Positions 13,007 to 20,470 of a DNA stretch of 20,531 nt are shown here, one piece after another. Position numbers and translations under genes: made by a program. The stretch is from assembly GCF_000428785.1 (NCBI RefSeq), contig NZ_KE386801.1, forward strand, positions 1 to 20,531, given 5' to 3'. The notes under the pieces were generated by a model. That model made no database searches and had not been told where the DNA came from. It saw only the letters and a program-made list of their open reading frames with translations. This stretch comes from Conchiformibius kuhniae DSM 17694. GTDB taxonomy: Bacteria; Pseudomonadota; Gammaproteobacteria; Burkholderiales; Neisseriaceae. Position 1 is the stretch's first letter; the number at the start of each line of letters is the position of its first letter.

Positions 13007-14611
13007 TTACTGCTCCGCACGCGAAAACAAAATCACCGGAATCAAACCCGTCAGCACAATCAGCAGCGCGGGCAAAGCGGCTTGCGCGTACAAGCCTTCG
13101 CCGGTAAACGAATAAATCCGCACCGCCAAGGTTTCCCAATCGTGCGGGCGCATCATCAGCGTAATCGGCATTTCTTTCATAATGTCCACAAACACCATCA
13201 GCACCGCCGTTGCCCCCGCCCCGCGCAGCAAGGGCAGATACACCCGCCGCAACACGCCCCAAGCCGTGCAGCCCAACGACCGCGCCGCCTCGCCCTGACT
13301 GGGGCTGATGCGTTCCAAACCCGCCTCCGCCGAAGCGTACGCCACCGCCAGAAAACGGATTAAATACGCCAGCAGCATCACCGCCAAAGTGCCTTTGAAC
13401 ACGGCGGTCGTGCCTTCGGGGAAACCGAAATGCGCCAGCAGGAAATTGTCCAAAGCGGCAACGGGAACAAACACGCCCACCGCCAACACCGTCCCCGGCA
13501 CGGCGTAGCCCAAAGTCGCCACGCGGCTGCACACGGCGGCAAAACGGCTGCCGTCCGCCCGTTTCGCCAACGCCAGCAACACCGCCGCCGCCGCCGTCAG
13601 CAACGCCGCCGCCATGCCCCCCGCAAACGAATGCCACGCCTGTTCCCACAAACGCTCGTTAAACACCTCCGCCCACGTTTCATAAGCCCACCAGCCCAGT
13701 TGCAACACCGGCAGCGCAAACGCCAGCAGCAAAACCACGCCGCAATAAGCCGTTGCCGCCCATTTCAGCCGGCCCTGCAAAGGACGGCGCGACAAAGTAC
13801 GGCTTTTGTCGTTGCGGTGGAAACGCCGTGCGCCGCGACTGAATTGTTCCAACACCAGCAGCACAAACACGGCGGTAATCAAAATCGCCGCAAGCTGCTT
13901 GGCGGTGTCCAGCGAAAACATACCGAACCACGTTTCGTAAATCGCAGTGGTAAACGTTTCGTAGCCGAACACCGACACCGTGCCGAAATCCGCCAGCGTT
14001 TCCATCAACGCCAGCACCGCCCCGCCCGCAATCCACGGACGCGCCATCGGCAGCGCGATTTTGAAAAACGCCCGCCACGGCGACAAACCCAAAGACGCAC
14101 CCGCTTCCAAAGCCCGTTGCCCCATACCCGCAAACGCGTTCCGCGCCAACAGGTAAACATAAGGATAAAACGTCAAACTCATCACCAGCGTCAAACCGAA
14201 GCCGTTACGCAGGTTCGGCAAACCTTTTTCCCAACCGTGTACCTCGCGCAGCCAAGTACTGGCGGGCGCGGCGTAGTCAAACGCGCCCGTCTGCACAAAC
14301 GCCAACACATACGCCGGTACCGCCAAAGGCAGCATCAACGCCCAAAAAAACAGGCGGCGCAAAGGAAAATCATGCACCGCCGTCAGCCATGCCAAAGATG
14401 TGCCCAGCACCACCACGCCGCAACCCACGCCCGCAGCCAGCAGCGCGGTGTTTTTCAGCAGCAGGGGAAGCTGGTGTTCCAGCAAAAACGACCAGATTTC
14501 GCGGTCAAACGAGCCGAACGCGCCCGCCACCACCGCAAGCGGAATCACCGTCAGCAACACGCACGCCGCCAGCCACAGGCGCGGCAAAGGGTTTCGCAAC
14601 AAAGCAGACAT
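13007..14611 (-). CDS. fbpB: Ferric iron ABC transporter permease FbpB
   Basis: FbpB is the fused inner-membrane permease of the FbpABC iron importer, with two homologous halves of about six helices each. The 534-residue length is normal. EAA-type loops that contact the ATPase are visible as EAGASLGLSPWRAFFKIALPMARP in the first half and EAARSLGCTAWGVLRRVYLPLLRG in the second. It reads away from fbpA on the other strand, with which it shares a 152-base gap that holds a TATAAT hexamer (14648-14643) and an uptake sequence. The Shine-Dalgarno is weak. Confidence 0.93.
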   Translation of the reverse strand: MSALLRNPLPRLWLAACVLLTVIPLAVVAGAFGSFDREIWSFLLEHQLPLLLKNTALLAAGVGCGVVVLGTSLAWLTAVHDFPLRRLFFWALMLPLAVPAYVLAFVQTGAFDYAAPASTWLREVHGWEKGLPNLRNGFGLTLVMSLTFYPYVYLLARNAFAGMGQRALEAGASLGLSPWRAFFKIALPMARPWIAGGAVLALMETLADFGTVSVFGYETFTTAIYETWFGMFSLDTAKQLAAILITAVFVLLVLEQFSRGARRFHRNDKSRTLSRRPLQGRLKWAATAYCGVVLLLAFALPVLQLGWWAYETWAEVFNERLWEQAWHSFAGGMAAALLTAAAAVLLALAKRADGSRFAAVCSRVATLGYAVPGTVLAVGVFVPVAALDNFLLAHFGFPEGTTAVFKGTLAVMLLAYLIRFLAVAYASAEAGLERISPSQGEAARSLGCTAWGVLRRVYLPLLRGAGATAVLMVFVDIMKEMPITLMMRPHDWETLAVRIYSFTGEGLYAQAALPALLIVLTGLIPVILFSRAEQ

Positions 14612-14614
14612 CGT

Positions 14615-14626
14615 TTCAGGCAGCCT
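14615..14626 (-). repeat. DNA uptake sequence in the fbpB leader
   Basis: The minus strand carries AGGCTGCCTGAA ending 4 bases before the fbpB ATG, so it occupies the place of the ribosome-binding site. Confidence 0.85.
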
Positions 14627-14642
14627 GTTTGAAAAAAACGGA

Positions 14643-14718
14643 ATTATAGCTTGTCAAGCGCACAATGCGGAAAAAAATGATAACGTCTCTTGTTTGCAAC
14701 AAAGGTTTACATTAAAAT
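14643..14718. promoter_or_regulatory. Divergent fbpA/fbpBC promoter region with a possible Fur half-site
   Basis: For fbpA (plus strand) TTGTTT (14690-14695) and TAAAAT (14713-14718) are 17 bases apart. For fbpB (minus) a perfect TATAAT lies at 14648-14643 without a good -35. Between them AATGATAAC (14676-14684) matches one half of the Fur consensus; the other half is poor. Iron control through Fur is expected for this transporter but is only weakly supported here. Confidence 0.5.
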
Positions 14719-14763
14719 ACGAAGCCTTATCCGATTTCCCAACCCAACCGCAAGGATTGCCTT

Positions 14764-15759
14764 ATGATTCAGAAAGCCCTCGCCCTTTCCGCCGCCGCCC
14801 TGTTTGCCGCCGCCCCCGCCTTTGCCGCCGAGCTGGTGGTGTATTCATCACGCGCCACCGAGCTGCTCAAGCCCATCGCGGCAAAATACGAGCAAAAAAC
14901 CGGACACAAAATCAAACTGGTGGAAGACAAAGCCGGCCCCCTGATGGCGAAGCTGAAAGCCGAAGGCAGCAACAGCCCCGCCGACGTGTTCATCACCGTA
15001 GACGGCGGCAATTTGTGGCAGGCCACGCAAATGGACTTGCTGCGTCCGATTCAGTCCAACGTATTGAACACCAATATCCCCAAACACCTGCGCGACCCCG
15101 CCAACCGTTGGTTCGGGCTGTCCGTCCGCGCCCGCACCATCATGTACAACCCCACCAAAGTGAAGCCCTCGCAGCTTTCCACCTACGCGGATTTGGCAGA
15201 CCCGAAATGGAAAGGCAAACTGTGCTTGCGTACCTCAAACAATGTTTACAACCAATCGCTGGTCGCCACCATGATTGCCAACAAAGGCGAAGCGGAAGCG
15301 GCACGCATCGTGCAAGGCTGGGTGAACAACCTTGCCGCCGAGCCGTTTAAAAACGACACCGAACTGCTCAAAGCCATTGATGCGGGACAATGCGAAGTGG
15401 GCATCACCAACACCTACTACTACGGACGCTTGCTCAAAGAACGCCCGAACGTGAAAGTCAAGCCCTTCTTTGCCGACCAAAAAGCACGCGGCACGCACGT
15501 GAACGTGTCGGGCGCGGGCGTAACCAAACACAGCAAACAAGCTGCCGAAGCGCAAAAATTCATCGAGTGGCTCAGCAGCCCCGAAGCGCAAAACCTGTTT
15601 GTGGACAACAACCGCGAATACCCCGCCAATGCCAAAGTGGCGGCGCACCCGCAAGTGGCATCTTGGGGCAAATTCAAGCAAGACGTGATTAACGTATCCA
15701 TCGCAGGCTCGAATCAGGCGCGAGCCATCATGCTGATGAAAAAAGCAGGTTTCAAATAA
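14764..15759 (+). CDS. fbpA: Periplasmic ferric iron-binding protein FbpA
   Basis: FbpA binds Fe3+ in the periplasm and delivers it to FbpBC. The 331-residue protein has a signal peptide (residues 1-21, cut after AFA) and the fold of extracellular solute-binding proteins. The iron-binding tyrosines are in NTYYYGR (Y218-Y220). The N-terminal strand reads LVVYSSRATE and lacks the HKEA-type histidine of gonococcal FbpA, so the ligand set resembles that of His-free family members. C154 and C210 could form a disulphide. AAGGA lies 6-10 bases before the ATG. It is divergent from fbpBC rather than upstream of it. Confidence 0.93.
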   Translation: MIQKALALSAAALFAAAPAFAAELVVYSSRATELLKPIAAKYEQKTGHKIKLVEDKAGPLMAKLKAEGSNSPADVFITVDGGNLWQATQMDLLRPIQSNVLNTNIPKHLRDPANRWFGLSVRARTIMYNPTKVKPSQLSTYADLADPKWKGKLCLRTSNNVYNQSLVATMIANKGEAEAARIVQGWVNNLAAEPFKNDTELLKAIDAGQCEVGITNTYYYGRLLKERPNVKVKPFFADQKARGTHVNVSGAGVTKHSKQAAEAQKFIEWLSSPEAQNLFVDNNREYPANAKVAAHPQVASWGKFKQDVINVSIAGSNQARAIMLMKKAGFK

Positions 15760-15822
15760 GCAAGCGCGTGCAGGGTGCGTCATCATTGGGATTTTTCCAC
15801 TGAAAACCGTGTGATGAAAATG

Positions 15823-15852
15823 CCGTCATTTCCGCCTGCGCGGGCATGACGG
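15823..15852. repeat. dRS3-like 30-bp palindromic repeat, copy 1
   Basis: Arms CCGTCAT and ATGACGG enclose a GC-rich inner stem. The minus-strand sequence matches copy 2 at 19225-19254 in 26 of 30 bases. It resembles the short dispersed palindromes common in Neisseria intergenic regions. Confidence 0.7.
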
Positions 15853-15898
15853 TGCGCTGGTTTTTGGTCAATTGACGACACGCCCCAAACGCAAAAGC

Positions 15899-15930
15899 AA
15901 AAAAGCATCGGTGCAATCCGATGCTTTTTT
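15899..15930. terminator. Bidirectional terminator between fbpA and fabI
   Basis: AAAAAAGCATCGG pairs with CCGATGCTTTTTT around TGCAAT (13 bp). It gives a T run in both directions and lies between two convergent genes. Confidence 0.9.
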
Positions 15931-15963
15931 GTCTGCGTTGGCGAAATAAGGGCGCGGCAGGGT

Positions 15964-16752
15964 TTATTCTTGGTCGCCGTCGTTCAGGGCGTTGATGCTG
16001 TAGCCGCCGTCTACATAAGTGATTTCGCCGGTAATCCCCGATGCCAAATCCGACAGCAAAAACGCCGTCGCATTGCCCACTTCTTCAATGGTAACGTTGC
16101 GGCGGAGCGGATTTTGCGCGGCAACGTGCGCCAACAGCTTGTGAAAATCGGCAATCCCCGAAGCTGCCAAGGTTTTAATCGGGCCGGCGGAAATGCCGTT
16201 GCAACGGATACCGTCCTTGCCCACGCACGATGCGGTAAAGCGGATGCCCGCTTCCAAGCTGGCTTTTGCCATGCCCATTACGTTGTAATTGGGAATGGCG
16301 CGTACCGCACCCAAGTAGGATAGCGCGACAATGGCGGCGTTGCGCCCGCGCATCATCGGACGGGCGGCTTTGGCGAGCGCGGGCAGGCTGTAGGCGGAAA
16401 CTTCGTGCGCGGTGTTGAAGGCTTCGCGGCTGATGCTGTCCAAAAAGTCGCCGCTCAAAGCCTCTTTCGGCGCAAAGGCGATGGCGTGTACCAAGCCGTC
16501 CAAACCGTCCCAATGTTTGCCCAAACCGGCGAAGGTTTGCGCGATTTCTTCATCGCTTTGCACATCGCAACGGAACACCAATTCCGAACCGAAACCTTCG
16601 GCGAGCTTGCGTACGCGGTTTTCCAATTTGTCCACCACATAGGTAAACGCCAGCTCCGCGCCCTGTGCGCGGCAGGCTTGGGCGATGCCGTAGGCGATGG
16701 AGCGTTCGGAAATCATGCCGGTGATTAAGATTTTTTTGCCTTGTAGAAACAT
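15964..16752 (-). CDS. fabI: Enoyl-[acyl-carrier-protein] reductase (NADH) FabI
   Basis: FabI carries out the last reduction in each round of type II fatty-acid synthesis and is the target of triclosan-type inhibitors. The 262-residue protein is a short-chain dehydrogenase with the cofactor motif GMISERSIAYGIA (12-24). The catalytic residues Y146, Y156 and K163 are at the same numbering as in E. coli FabI. The residue next to the inhibitor pocket (A92, in AIAFAPKEAL) is alanine, as in many natural FabI proteins. AAAGGA precedes the ATG, and a perfect TATAAT lies at 16793-16788. Confidence 0.96.
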   Translation of the reverse strand: MFLQGKKILITGMISERSIAYGIAQACRAQGAELAFTYVVDKLENRVRKLAEGFGSELVFRCDVQSDEEIAQTFAGLGKHWDGLDGLVHAIAFAPKEALSGDFLDSISREAFNTAHEVSAYSLPALAKAARPMMRGRNAAIVALSYLGAVRAIPNYNVMGMAKASLEAGIRFTASCVGKDGIRCNGISAGPIKTLAASGIADFHKLLAHVAAQNPLRRNVTIEEVGNATAFLLSDLASGITGEITYVDGGYSINALNDGDQE

Positions 16753-16787
16753 GCTTTGTGTCCTTTGCCAAATCGGTAAAACGCGCC

Positions 16788-16793
16788 ATTATA
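16788..16793 (-). promoter_or_regulatory. -10 box of fabI
   Basis: TATAAT on the minus strand, 36 bases before the fabI ATG. No good -35 is at 16-18 bases. Confidence 0.55.
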
Positions 16794-16863
16794 GCTTATT
16801 TTCCGAGCGGGCTATGAATCGCAGACGGGCGGCGGGCGCACCGCTTGCCGCACACATACGCGC

Positions 16864-16892
16864 TTGACCCGACCACTGCCCAATCTTATGGT
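16864..16892 (+). promoter_or_regulatory. Promoter of hldC-sanA
   Basis: TTGACC (16864-16869) and TATGGT (16887-16892) are separated by 17 bases; the start would be near 16899, which supports the hldC ATG at 16926. Confidence 0.6.
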
Positions 16893-16925
16893 ATCATGCG
16901 GCTTTTCCGCAACATTGCTGCCGTT

Positions 16926-17423
16926 ATGTCTGCCTTGCCCGCCCCCGATTTCGAGCAAAAAATCCTTGCTCCCGAACAGCTTGACAAGATTCTGCCCGAG
17001 CTGCCGCGCCCTTTGGTGTTTACCAACGGCTGTTTCGACATTCTGCACTGCGGTCATGCCGCGTATTTGGCACAGGCGCGGGCGTTGGGCGCGTGTTTGG
17101 TGCTGGCATTGAACACCGATGCTTCGGTGCGGCGGCAGGGCAAGGGCGATGACCGTCCCGTCAATCCTTTGGCGCATCGTGCGGCGTTGGTTGCCGCTTT
17201 GCAAAGCGTGGATTGGGTAACGTGGTTTGACGAAGACACGCCCGCCGCTTTGATTGAACGCGTCCGCCCCGATGTGCTGGTCAAGGGGGGCGATTGGGCG
17301 GTGGAGCGGATTGTCGGTGCGGCGCAAACGCTGGCACGCGGCGGCAGCGTCCGCGCCATTCCTTTCATCTACGATACTTCCACCACGCGCTTGCTCGCAA
17401 AAATCCGCCACACCGCGCCATGA
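16926..17423 (+). CDS. hldC: D-glycero-beta-D-manno-heptose 1-phosphate adenylyltransferase
   Basis: This enzyme (also called RfaE2) activates heptose 1-phosphate with ATP to give ADP-heptose for the lipopolysaccharide or lipooligosaccharide core. The 165-residue protein corresponds to the C-terminal domain of bifunctional HldE; a separate kinase (HldA) is expected elsewhere, as in Neisseria. The nucleotidyltransferase motif is TNGCFDILHCGHAAYL (HxGH at 41-44), with NTDASVRRQGKGDDRPVNP after it. The frame is open upstream to 16845, but the start at 16926 fits the family and the promoter. It overlaps sanA by four bases. Confidence 0.93.
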   Translation: MSALPAPDFEQKILAPEQLDKILPELPRPLVFTNGCFDILHCGHAAYLAQARALGACLVLALNTDASVRRQGKGDDRPVNPLAHRAALVAALQSVDWVTWFDEDTPAALIERVRPDVLVKGGDWAVERIVGAAQTLARGGSVRAIPFIYDTSTTRLLAKIRHTAP

Positions 17424-18061
17424 AAATGAAATTGTTTGTTTTGCTGTTGATTCCCGTGTCGGTGCTGGCGGCGGCAGCGTGGTTGGCATCGGCAAAGGTC
17501 GGGCGCGTGAGTGCGCCTTATCTTTACGACAACCCCGCCGATTTGCCCGAGCAAAAAACCGCGCTGCTGCTCGGCACCGTGCCGAAGCTGGCAGACGGGC
17601 GCAATAATCTTTATTTCGACTACCGCATCGGCGCGGCCGCCAAGCTCTACCGTCAGGGCAAAATCCGCCACATCATCGCAAGCGGCGACAACAGCAGGCA
17701 CGGCTACAACGAACCCGATGCCATGATTGCCGCGCTGGTGGCGCAGGGCGTGCCTGCCGGCAAGATTACCCCCGATTATGCGGGTTTGCGTACCCTCGAT
17801 TCGGTGCTGCGGATGCGGGACATTTTCGGGCAAAACGGCTATATTGTCGTTTCGCAAAAATTCCACAACGAACGCGCCGTTTATCTGGCACGGGCGCACG
17901 GCATCGAAGCCTACGGCTACAATGCTGCCGATGTCGGTCAATACGCCGGCATCAAAACCCGCGTCCGCGAATACGGCGCACGCTTGAAAATGTTTTGGGA
18001 CGTGTGGACGGGCAAAACCGCCAAGCACGGCGGCGAACGCATTGTTTTACCCGACGAGTGA
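17420..18061 (+). CDS. SanA/YdcF-like DUF218 membrane-anchored protein
   Basis: The 213-residue protein has an N-terminal membrane helix (residues 4-22) and then a DUF218 domain with the motifs KTALLLGTVP, IIASGDNS and YIVVSQKFHNERAVYLAR. It resembles SanA, which in E. coli affects envelope permeability and vancomycin tolerance at high temperature; the reaction is unknown. The ATG overlaps the hldC stop as ATGA, so the two are translationally coupled, tying it to envelope synthesis. Its 3' end overlaps the convergent gene at 18047 by 15 bases. Confidence 0.85.
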   Translation: MKMKLFVLLLIPVSVLAAAAWLASAKVGRVSAPYLYDNPADLPEQKTALLLGTVPKLADGRNNLYFDYRIGAAAKLYRQGKIRHIIASGDNSRHGYNEPDAMIAALVAQGVPAGKITPDYAGLRTLDSVLRMRDIFGQNGYIVVSQKFHNERAVYLARAHGIEAYGYNAADVGQYAGIKTRVREYGARLKMFWDVWTGKTAKHGGERIVLPDE

Positions 18062-18391
18062 AGCGCCGTCAAACTCCAGCGCCTGCTCCAAGCGGACGTT
18101 CAGGCAGGACACCTGCAACACCAGCCCCGCTTCAATGCGCAGCGTGTAGCCGTGTGCCGTGTCCTGCACCAGCACATCGCGCACGAAAAGCGGAAACAGG
18201 CTGTCGCCGTCGTCGGCATAGTGGATAAAGCCCAAGCTCTGATACGCAAATTCCAACAAGCCGATGCAATGGATTTCGCCATAGTGGTGTCCGTCTGCCG
18301 CATTGTCGAAAAACAACACCAAGTCGCGCCCTTCGCGGGCAAAACGAATGTCGCGCAGTGCGGTATTGTGGAAAATCTTTTTTTCAATCAT
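18047..18391 (-). CDS. Hypothetical protein, 114 residues
   Basis: I do not recognise a family. The protein is acidic, soluble and rich in aromatic residues (MIEKKIFHNTALRDIRFAREG, then FDNAADGHHYGEIHCIGLLEF), without signal peptide or membrane segment; it looks like a small alpha/beta domain. It has strong codon bias like the neighbours, and its stop lies inside the 3' end of the convergent sanA-like gene. No clear Shine-Dalgarno is seen. The frame length and composition argue that it is real. Confidence 0.65.
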   Translation of the reverse strand: MIEKKIFHNTALRDIRFAREGRDLVLFFDNAADGHHYGEIHCIGLLEFAYQSLGFIHYADDGDSLFPLFVRDVLVQDTAHGYTLRIEAGLVLQVSCLNVRLEQALEFDGASLVG

Positions 18392-18498
18392 GATATTGGA
18401 ATTTTCAAATGGGGCGGACGCAAGAAAAAACGGCTATACCGCCCGAATCCGTGCCGATGCCGTATTTTAACAGAATCCCCACTGCCAAGCATCGGGCA

Positions 18499-19080
18499 TC
18501 ACGTTCCCAGCACGTCATCGCGCCACGCGGATTTCTTGTAAAACGTTGCCAAACGGCGGCTGCGGCGGAAGCCGAAACGCCCGCGTGCGTGGCAATCCGC
18601 CAACAGCAGCAAAGCTGCTTGCGAACGCCCCGCCGCCGCCCGCAGCAAATATTCGCGCCCGCGTGCGCTGTCGCCCGTGTGATACAGATGCTGCCACGCC
18701 CGCTCGAACAGCGCGTGCGGATAGCCTTTGCGTACCGCCAAATCCATCAGCCGTTCCGCCAATGCCGCATCGGGCGCAACGATTTGTGCCAAATCGGGAT
18801 AACCGCCGCGAAAATAACACGCCAAATCATACAGCGCGGCGGCGTTGCCCAGCCGTGCCGCCGCGCACAAATGGCGGCGGTAATGTGCCTGTTGTGCCGC
18901 TTCGCCGTCGTCGGCGCACAAAATATGGGCAAAACGGTGGTGTTCCGCGCCGTTCAAGCGTGCTTTTGCCAAATAAGGCGCGGCTTCGGCACGGTATTCG
19001 GCGGTGGGGGAAGCGATGCGGGTGTGCGCCAGTTGCGGAAAAGGGTGGTTTTGCCAATGGCGCGGCAGGTGTCTGTTCAT
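18499..19080 (-). CDS. Sel1-like repeat protein
   Basis: The 193-residue protein contains about three Sel1/TPR-like helical repeats between residues 65 and 170 (AARLGNAAALYDLACYFRGG; LMDLAVRKGYPHALFERAWQHLYHTG; LRAAAGRSQAALLLLADCHARG). Such repeats mediate protein-protein contacts; a partner cannot be predicted. There is no signal peptide, so it is probably cytoplasmic. The Shine-Dalgarno is weak. Its upstream region contains one of two inverted repeat copies (19105-19147). Confidence 0.75.
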   Translation of the reverse strand: MNRHLPRHWQNHPFPQLAHTRIASPTAEYRAEAAPYLAKARLNGAEHHRFAHILCADDGEAAQQAHYRRHLCAAARLGNAAALYDLACYFRGGYPDLAQIVAPDAALAERLMDLAVRKGYPHALFERAWQHLYHTGDSARGREYLLRAAAGRSQAALLLLADCHARGRFGFRRSRRLATFYKKSAWRDDVLGT

Positions 19081-19104
19081 ATTTCGATGTGCAGGGAGAC
19101 ATCA

Positions 19105-19147
19105 AGGGCAGCTTTATGAAACTGCCGTTTCGGTTTGAAACTCTGCC
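19105..19147 (+). repeat. 43-base element, copy A
   Basis: It matches copy B (19400-19358, minus strand) in 32 of 43 positions, including the identical 14-mer TTTCGGTTTGAAAC. It lies upstream of the Sel1-like gene and reads away from it. Confidence 0.6.
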
Positions 19148-19224
19148 CCTGATGGCGGATAATGTGTTTTCGTGCATGGCGCTGCGCCATCATTTAAATT
19201 TTTCTGCTGAAAATCAGAAAAATG

Positions 19225-19254
19225 CCCTCATGCCCGCGCAGATGGGAATGACGG
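19225..19254. repeat. dRS3-like 30-bp palindromic repeat, copy 2
   Basis: 26 of 30 bases match copy 1 (15852-15823, minus strand). Arms CCCTCAT and ATGACGG are nearly complementary. Confidence 0.7.
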
Positions 19255-19357
19255 TGCAGTGGCGTTTCGGGTCAAACGATGATGCGCCCCATGCCTTGCA
19301 CTGATGCGGACGGCGTTACGTCCCGCCCGAACACAAGCCGATTTTACCGCCGACCAT

Positions 19358-19400
19358 GGCGGGGTTTCAAACCGAAAAGGAATGTTGATGAACCTACTCT
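19358..19400 (-). repeat. 43-base element, copy B, overlapping the gshB start
   Basis: It is the inverted partner of copy A and includes the gshB Shine-Dalgarno and first codons. Confidence 0.55.
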
Positions 19401-20332
19401 TTATCGCCGACCCGCTCCACACTTTCAAAACCCACAAAGACACCACTTACGCCATGATGCGCGAAGCCGCACGGCGCGGACACCGCCTGTTTCACACTTT
19501 GAGCGGCGATTTGTCGGTGCGCGGCGGGCGCGTGTTTGCCCGTGCCGCCGCCTTTGATTTTTTGGACGGCGCACAATGGTTTCGCTGCGATGCGCCCGCC
19601 GATGCCGAATTAAACGGCTTTGATGCCGTCATCATGCGCACCGACCCGCCGTTTGACCTGCAATATCTGTATGCCACCCAATTGCTTACGCTGGCGGCGC
19701 AACAAGGCGCGAAAGTGTTCAATAGCGGGCAGGCGATGCGCGACTTTAACGAAAAACTGGCGATTTTGAACTTCGCCGAATTTACCGCGCCCACACTCGT
19801 TACCACCCGCGCCGCCGAAGTGCGCGAATTTTTGTGCGAACACGGCGACATCATCGTCAAACCGCTAGACGGCATGGGCGGCATGGGCATTTTCCGCCTG
19901 CGCGAAAACGACCCCAATACCGGCAGCATTTTGGAAACGCTGATGCAACTGGACAGCCGCACCATTATGGCGCAGCGTTACCTGCCCGAAATCGTACACG
20001 GCGACAAACGCGTATTGATTATTGACGGCAAAACCGTGCCTTACGCCTTGGCACGGATTCCGCAGCAGGGTGAAACGCGCGGCAATTTGGCGGCGGGCGG
20101 GCGCGGCGTGGCGCAGGAGTTGTCCCCGCGCGACCGCGAAATCGCCGACAGCCTCGCGCCCGAACTGAAACGGCGCGGCATTTTGCTGGCGGGTTTGGAC
20201 ATTATCGGCGACTGCCTGACCGAAGTAAATGTTACCAGCCCCACCGGTTTTCAAGAAATCATGAAACAAAAACAATATGATGTTGCGGCAGAATTTGTGA
20301 ACGCGCTGGAAAACGCGGCACAGACTGCGTGA
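19388..20332 (+). CDS. gshB: Glutathione synthetase
   Basis: GshB joins gamma-glutamylcysteine and glycine, using ATP, in the second step of glutathione synthesis. The 314-residue protein has the family's length and start (MNLLFIADPLHTFKTHKDTTYAMM), the ATP-grasp motif VKPLDGMGGMGIFR (about 157-170) and the metal-binding region EVNVTSPTGFQE near the C-terminus. I chose the ATG at 19388, preceded by AAGGA, rather than the open frame upstream to 19304. A strong terminator follows. The partner gshA is not in the window. Confidence 0.95.
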   Translation: MNLLFIADPLHTFKTHKDTTYAMMREAARRGHRLFHTLSGDLSVRGGRVFARAAAFDFLDGAQWFRCDAPADAELNGFDAVIMRTDPPFDLQYLYATQLLTLAAQQGAKVFNSGQAMRDFNEKLAILNFAEFTAPTLVTTRAAEVREFLCEHGDIIVKPLDGMGGMGIFRLRENDPNTGSILETLMQLDSRTIMAQRYLPEIVHGDKRVLIIDGKTVPYALARIPQQGETRGNLAAGGRGVAQELSPRDREIADSLAPELKRRGILLAGLDIIGDCLTEVNVTSPTGFQEIMKQKQYDVAAEFVNALENAAQTA

Positions 20333-20343
20333 AATCGAAAAAT

Positions 20344-20379
20344 AAAAAACACCCTGTTTGCTTAGCAGGGTGTTTTTTT
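20344..20379 (+). terminator. Intrinsic terminator of gshB
   Basis: AAAAAACACCCTG pairs with CAGGGTGTTTTTT (13 bp, 9-base loop) and ends in a T run, 12 bases after the gshB stop. Confidence 0.92.
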
Positions 20380-20423
20380 ATTGCCTTTTCGTGTTGCCGG
20401 TAAACCGAGCCGCAAATCAGCCA

Positions 20424-20449
20424 CCTAATGATGGGGCAGGTTTTCCGAC
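20424..20449 (+). repeat. 26-bp direct repeat, copy 1
   Basis: It is identical over 26 bases to 20494-20519 (starts CCTAATGATGGGGCAGG, ends TTTTCCGAC), at a distance of 70 bases. The flanks do not match. Confidence 0.85.
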
Positions 20450-20470
20450 AGTGGCAAAAGGATAAATATC

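Larger units (their letters stand above)
19081..19387. other. Repeat-rich gap between the Sel1-like gene and gshB
   Basis: This 307-base region contains no convincing gene. It holds two inverted copies of a 43-base element (19105-19147 and 19358-19400), a hairpin TTTTTCTG/CAGAAAAA (around 19200-19222), and the second dRS3-like repeat (19225-19254). The gshB Shine-Dalgarno AAGGA lies at its right end. Confidence 0.6.

Noticed and set aside
13430..14632. A 400-codon plus-strand frame opposite fbpB, and similar long frames opposite ychF (8655-9536) and fbpC (11620-12804)
   Set aside because: They are antisense shadows of GC-rich genes with clear families; the translations are low-complexity and resemble nothing known.
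14643..14657. TTGACA next to TATAAT upstream of fbpB as a strong promoter
   Set aside because: Only 3 bases separate the two hexamers, so they cannot form one promoter; only the TATAAT was kept.
16892..16897. TATCAT as the -10 of hldC
   Set aside because: It is 22 bases from TTGACC; TATGGT at 16887-16892 has the correct 17-base spacing.
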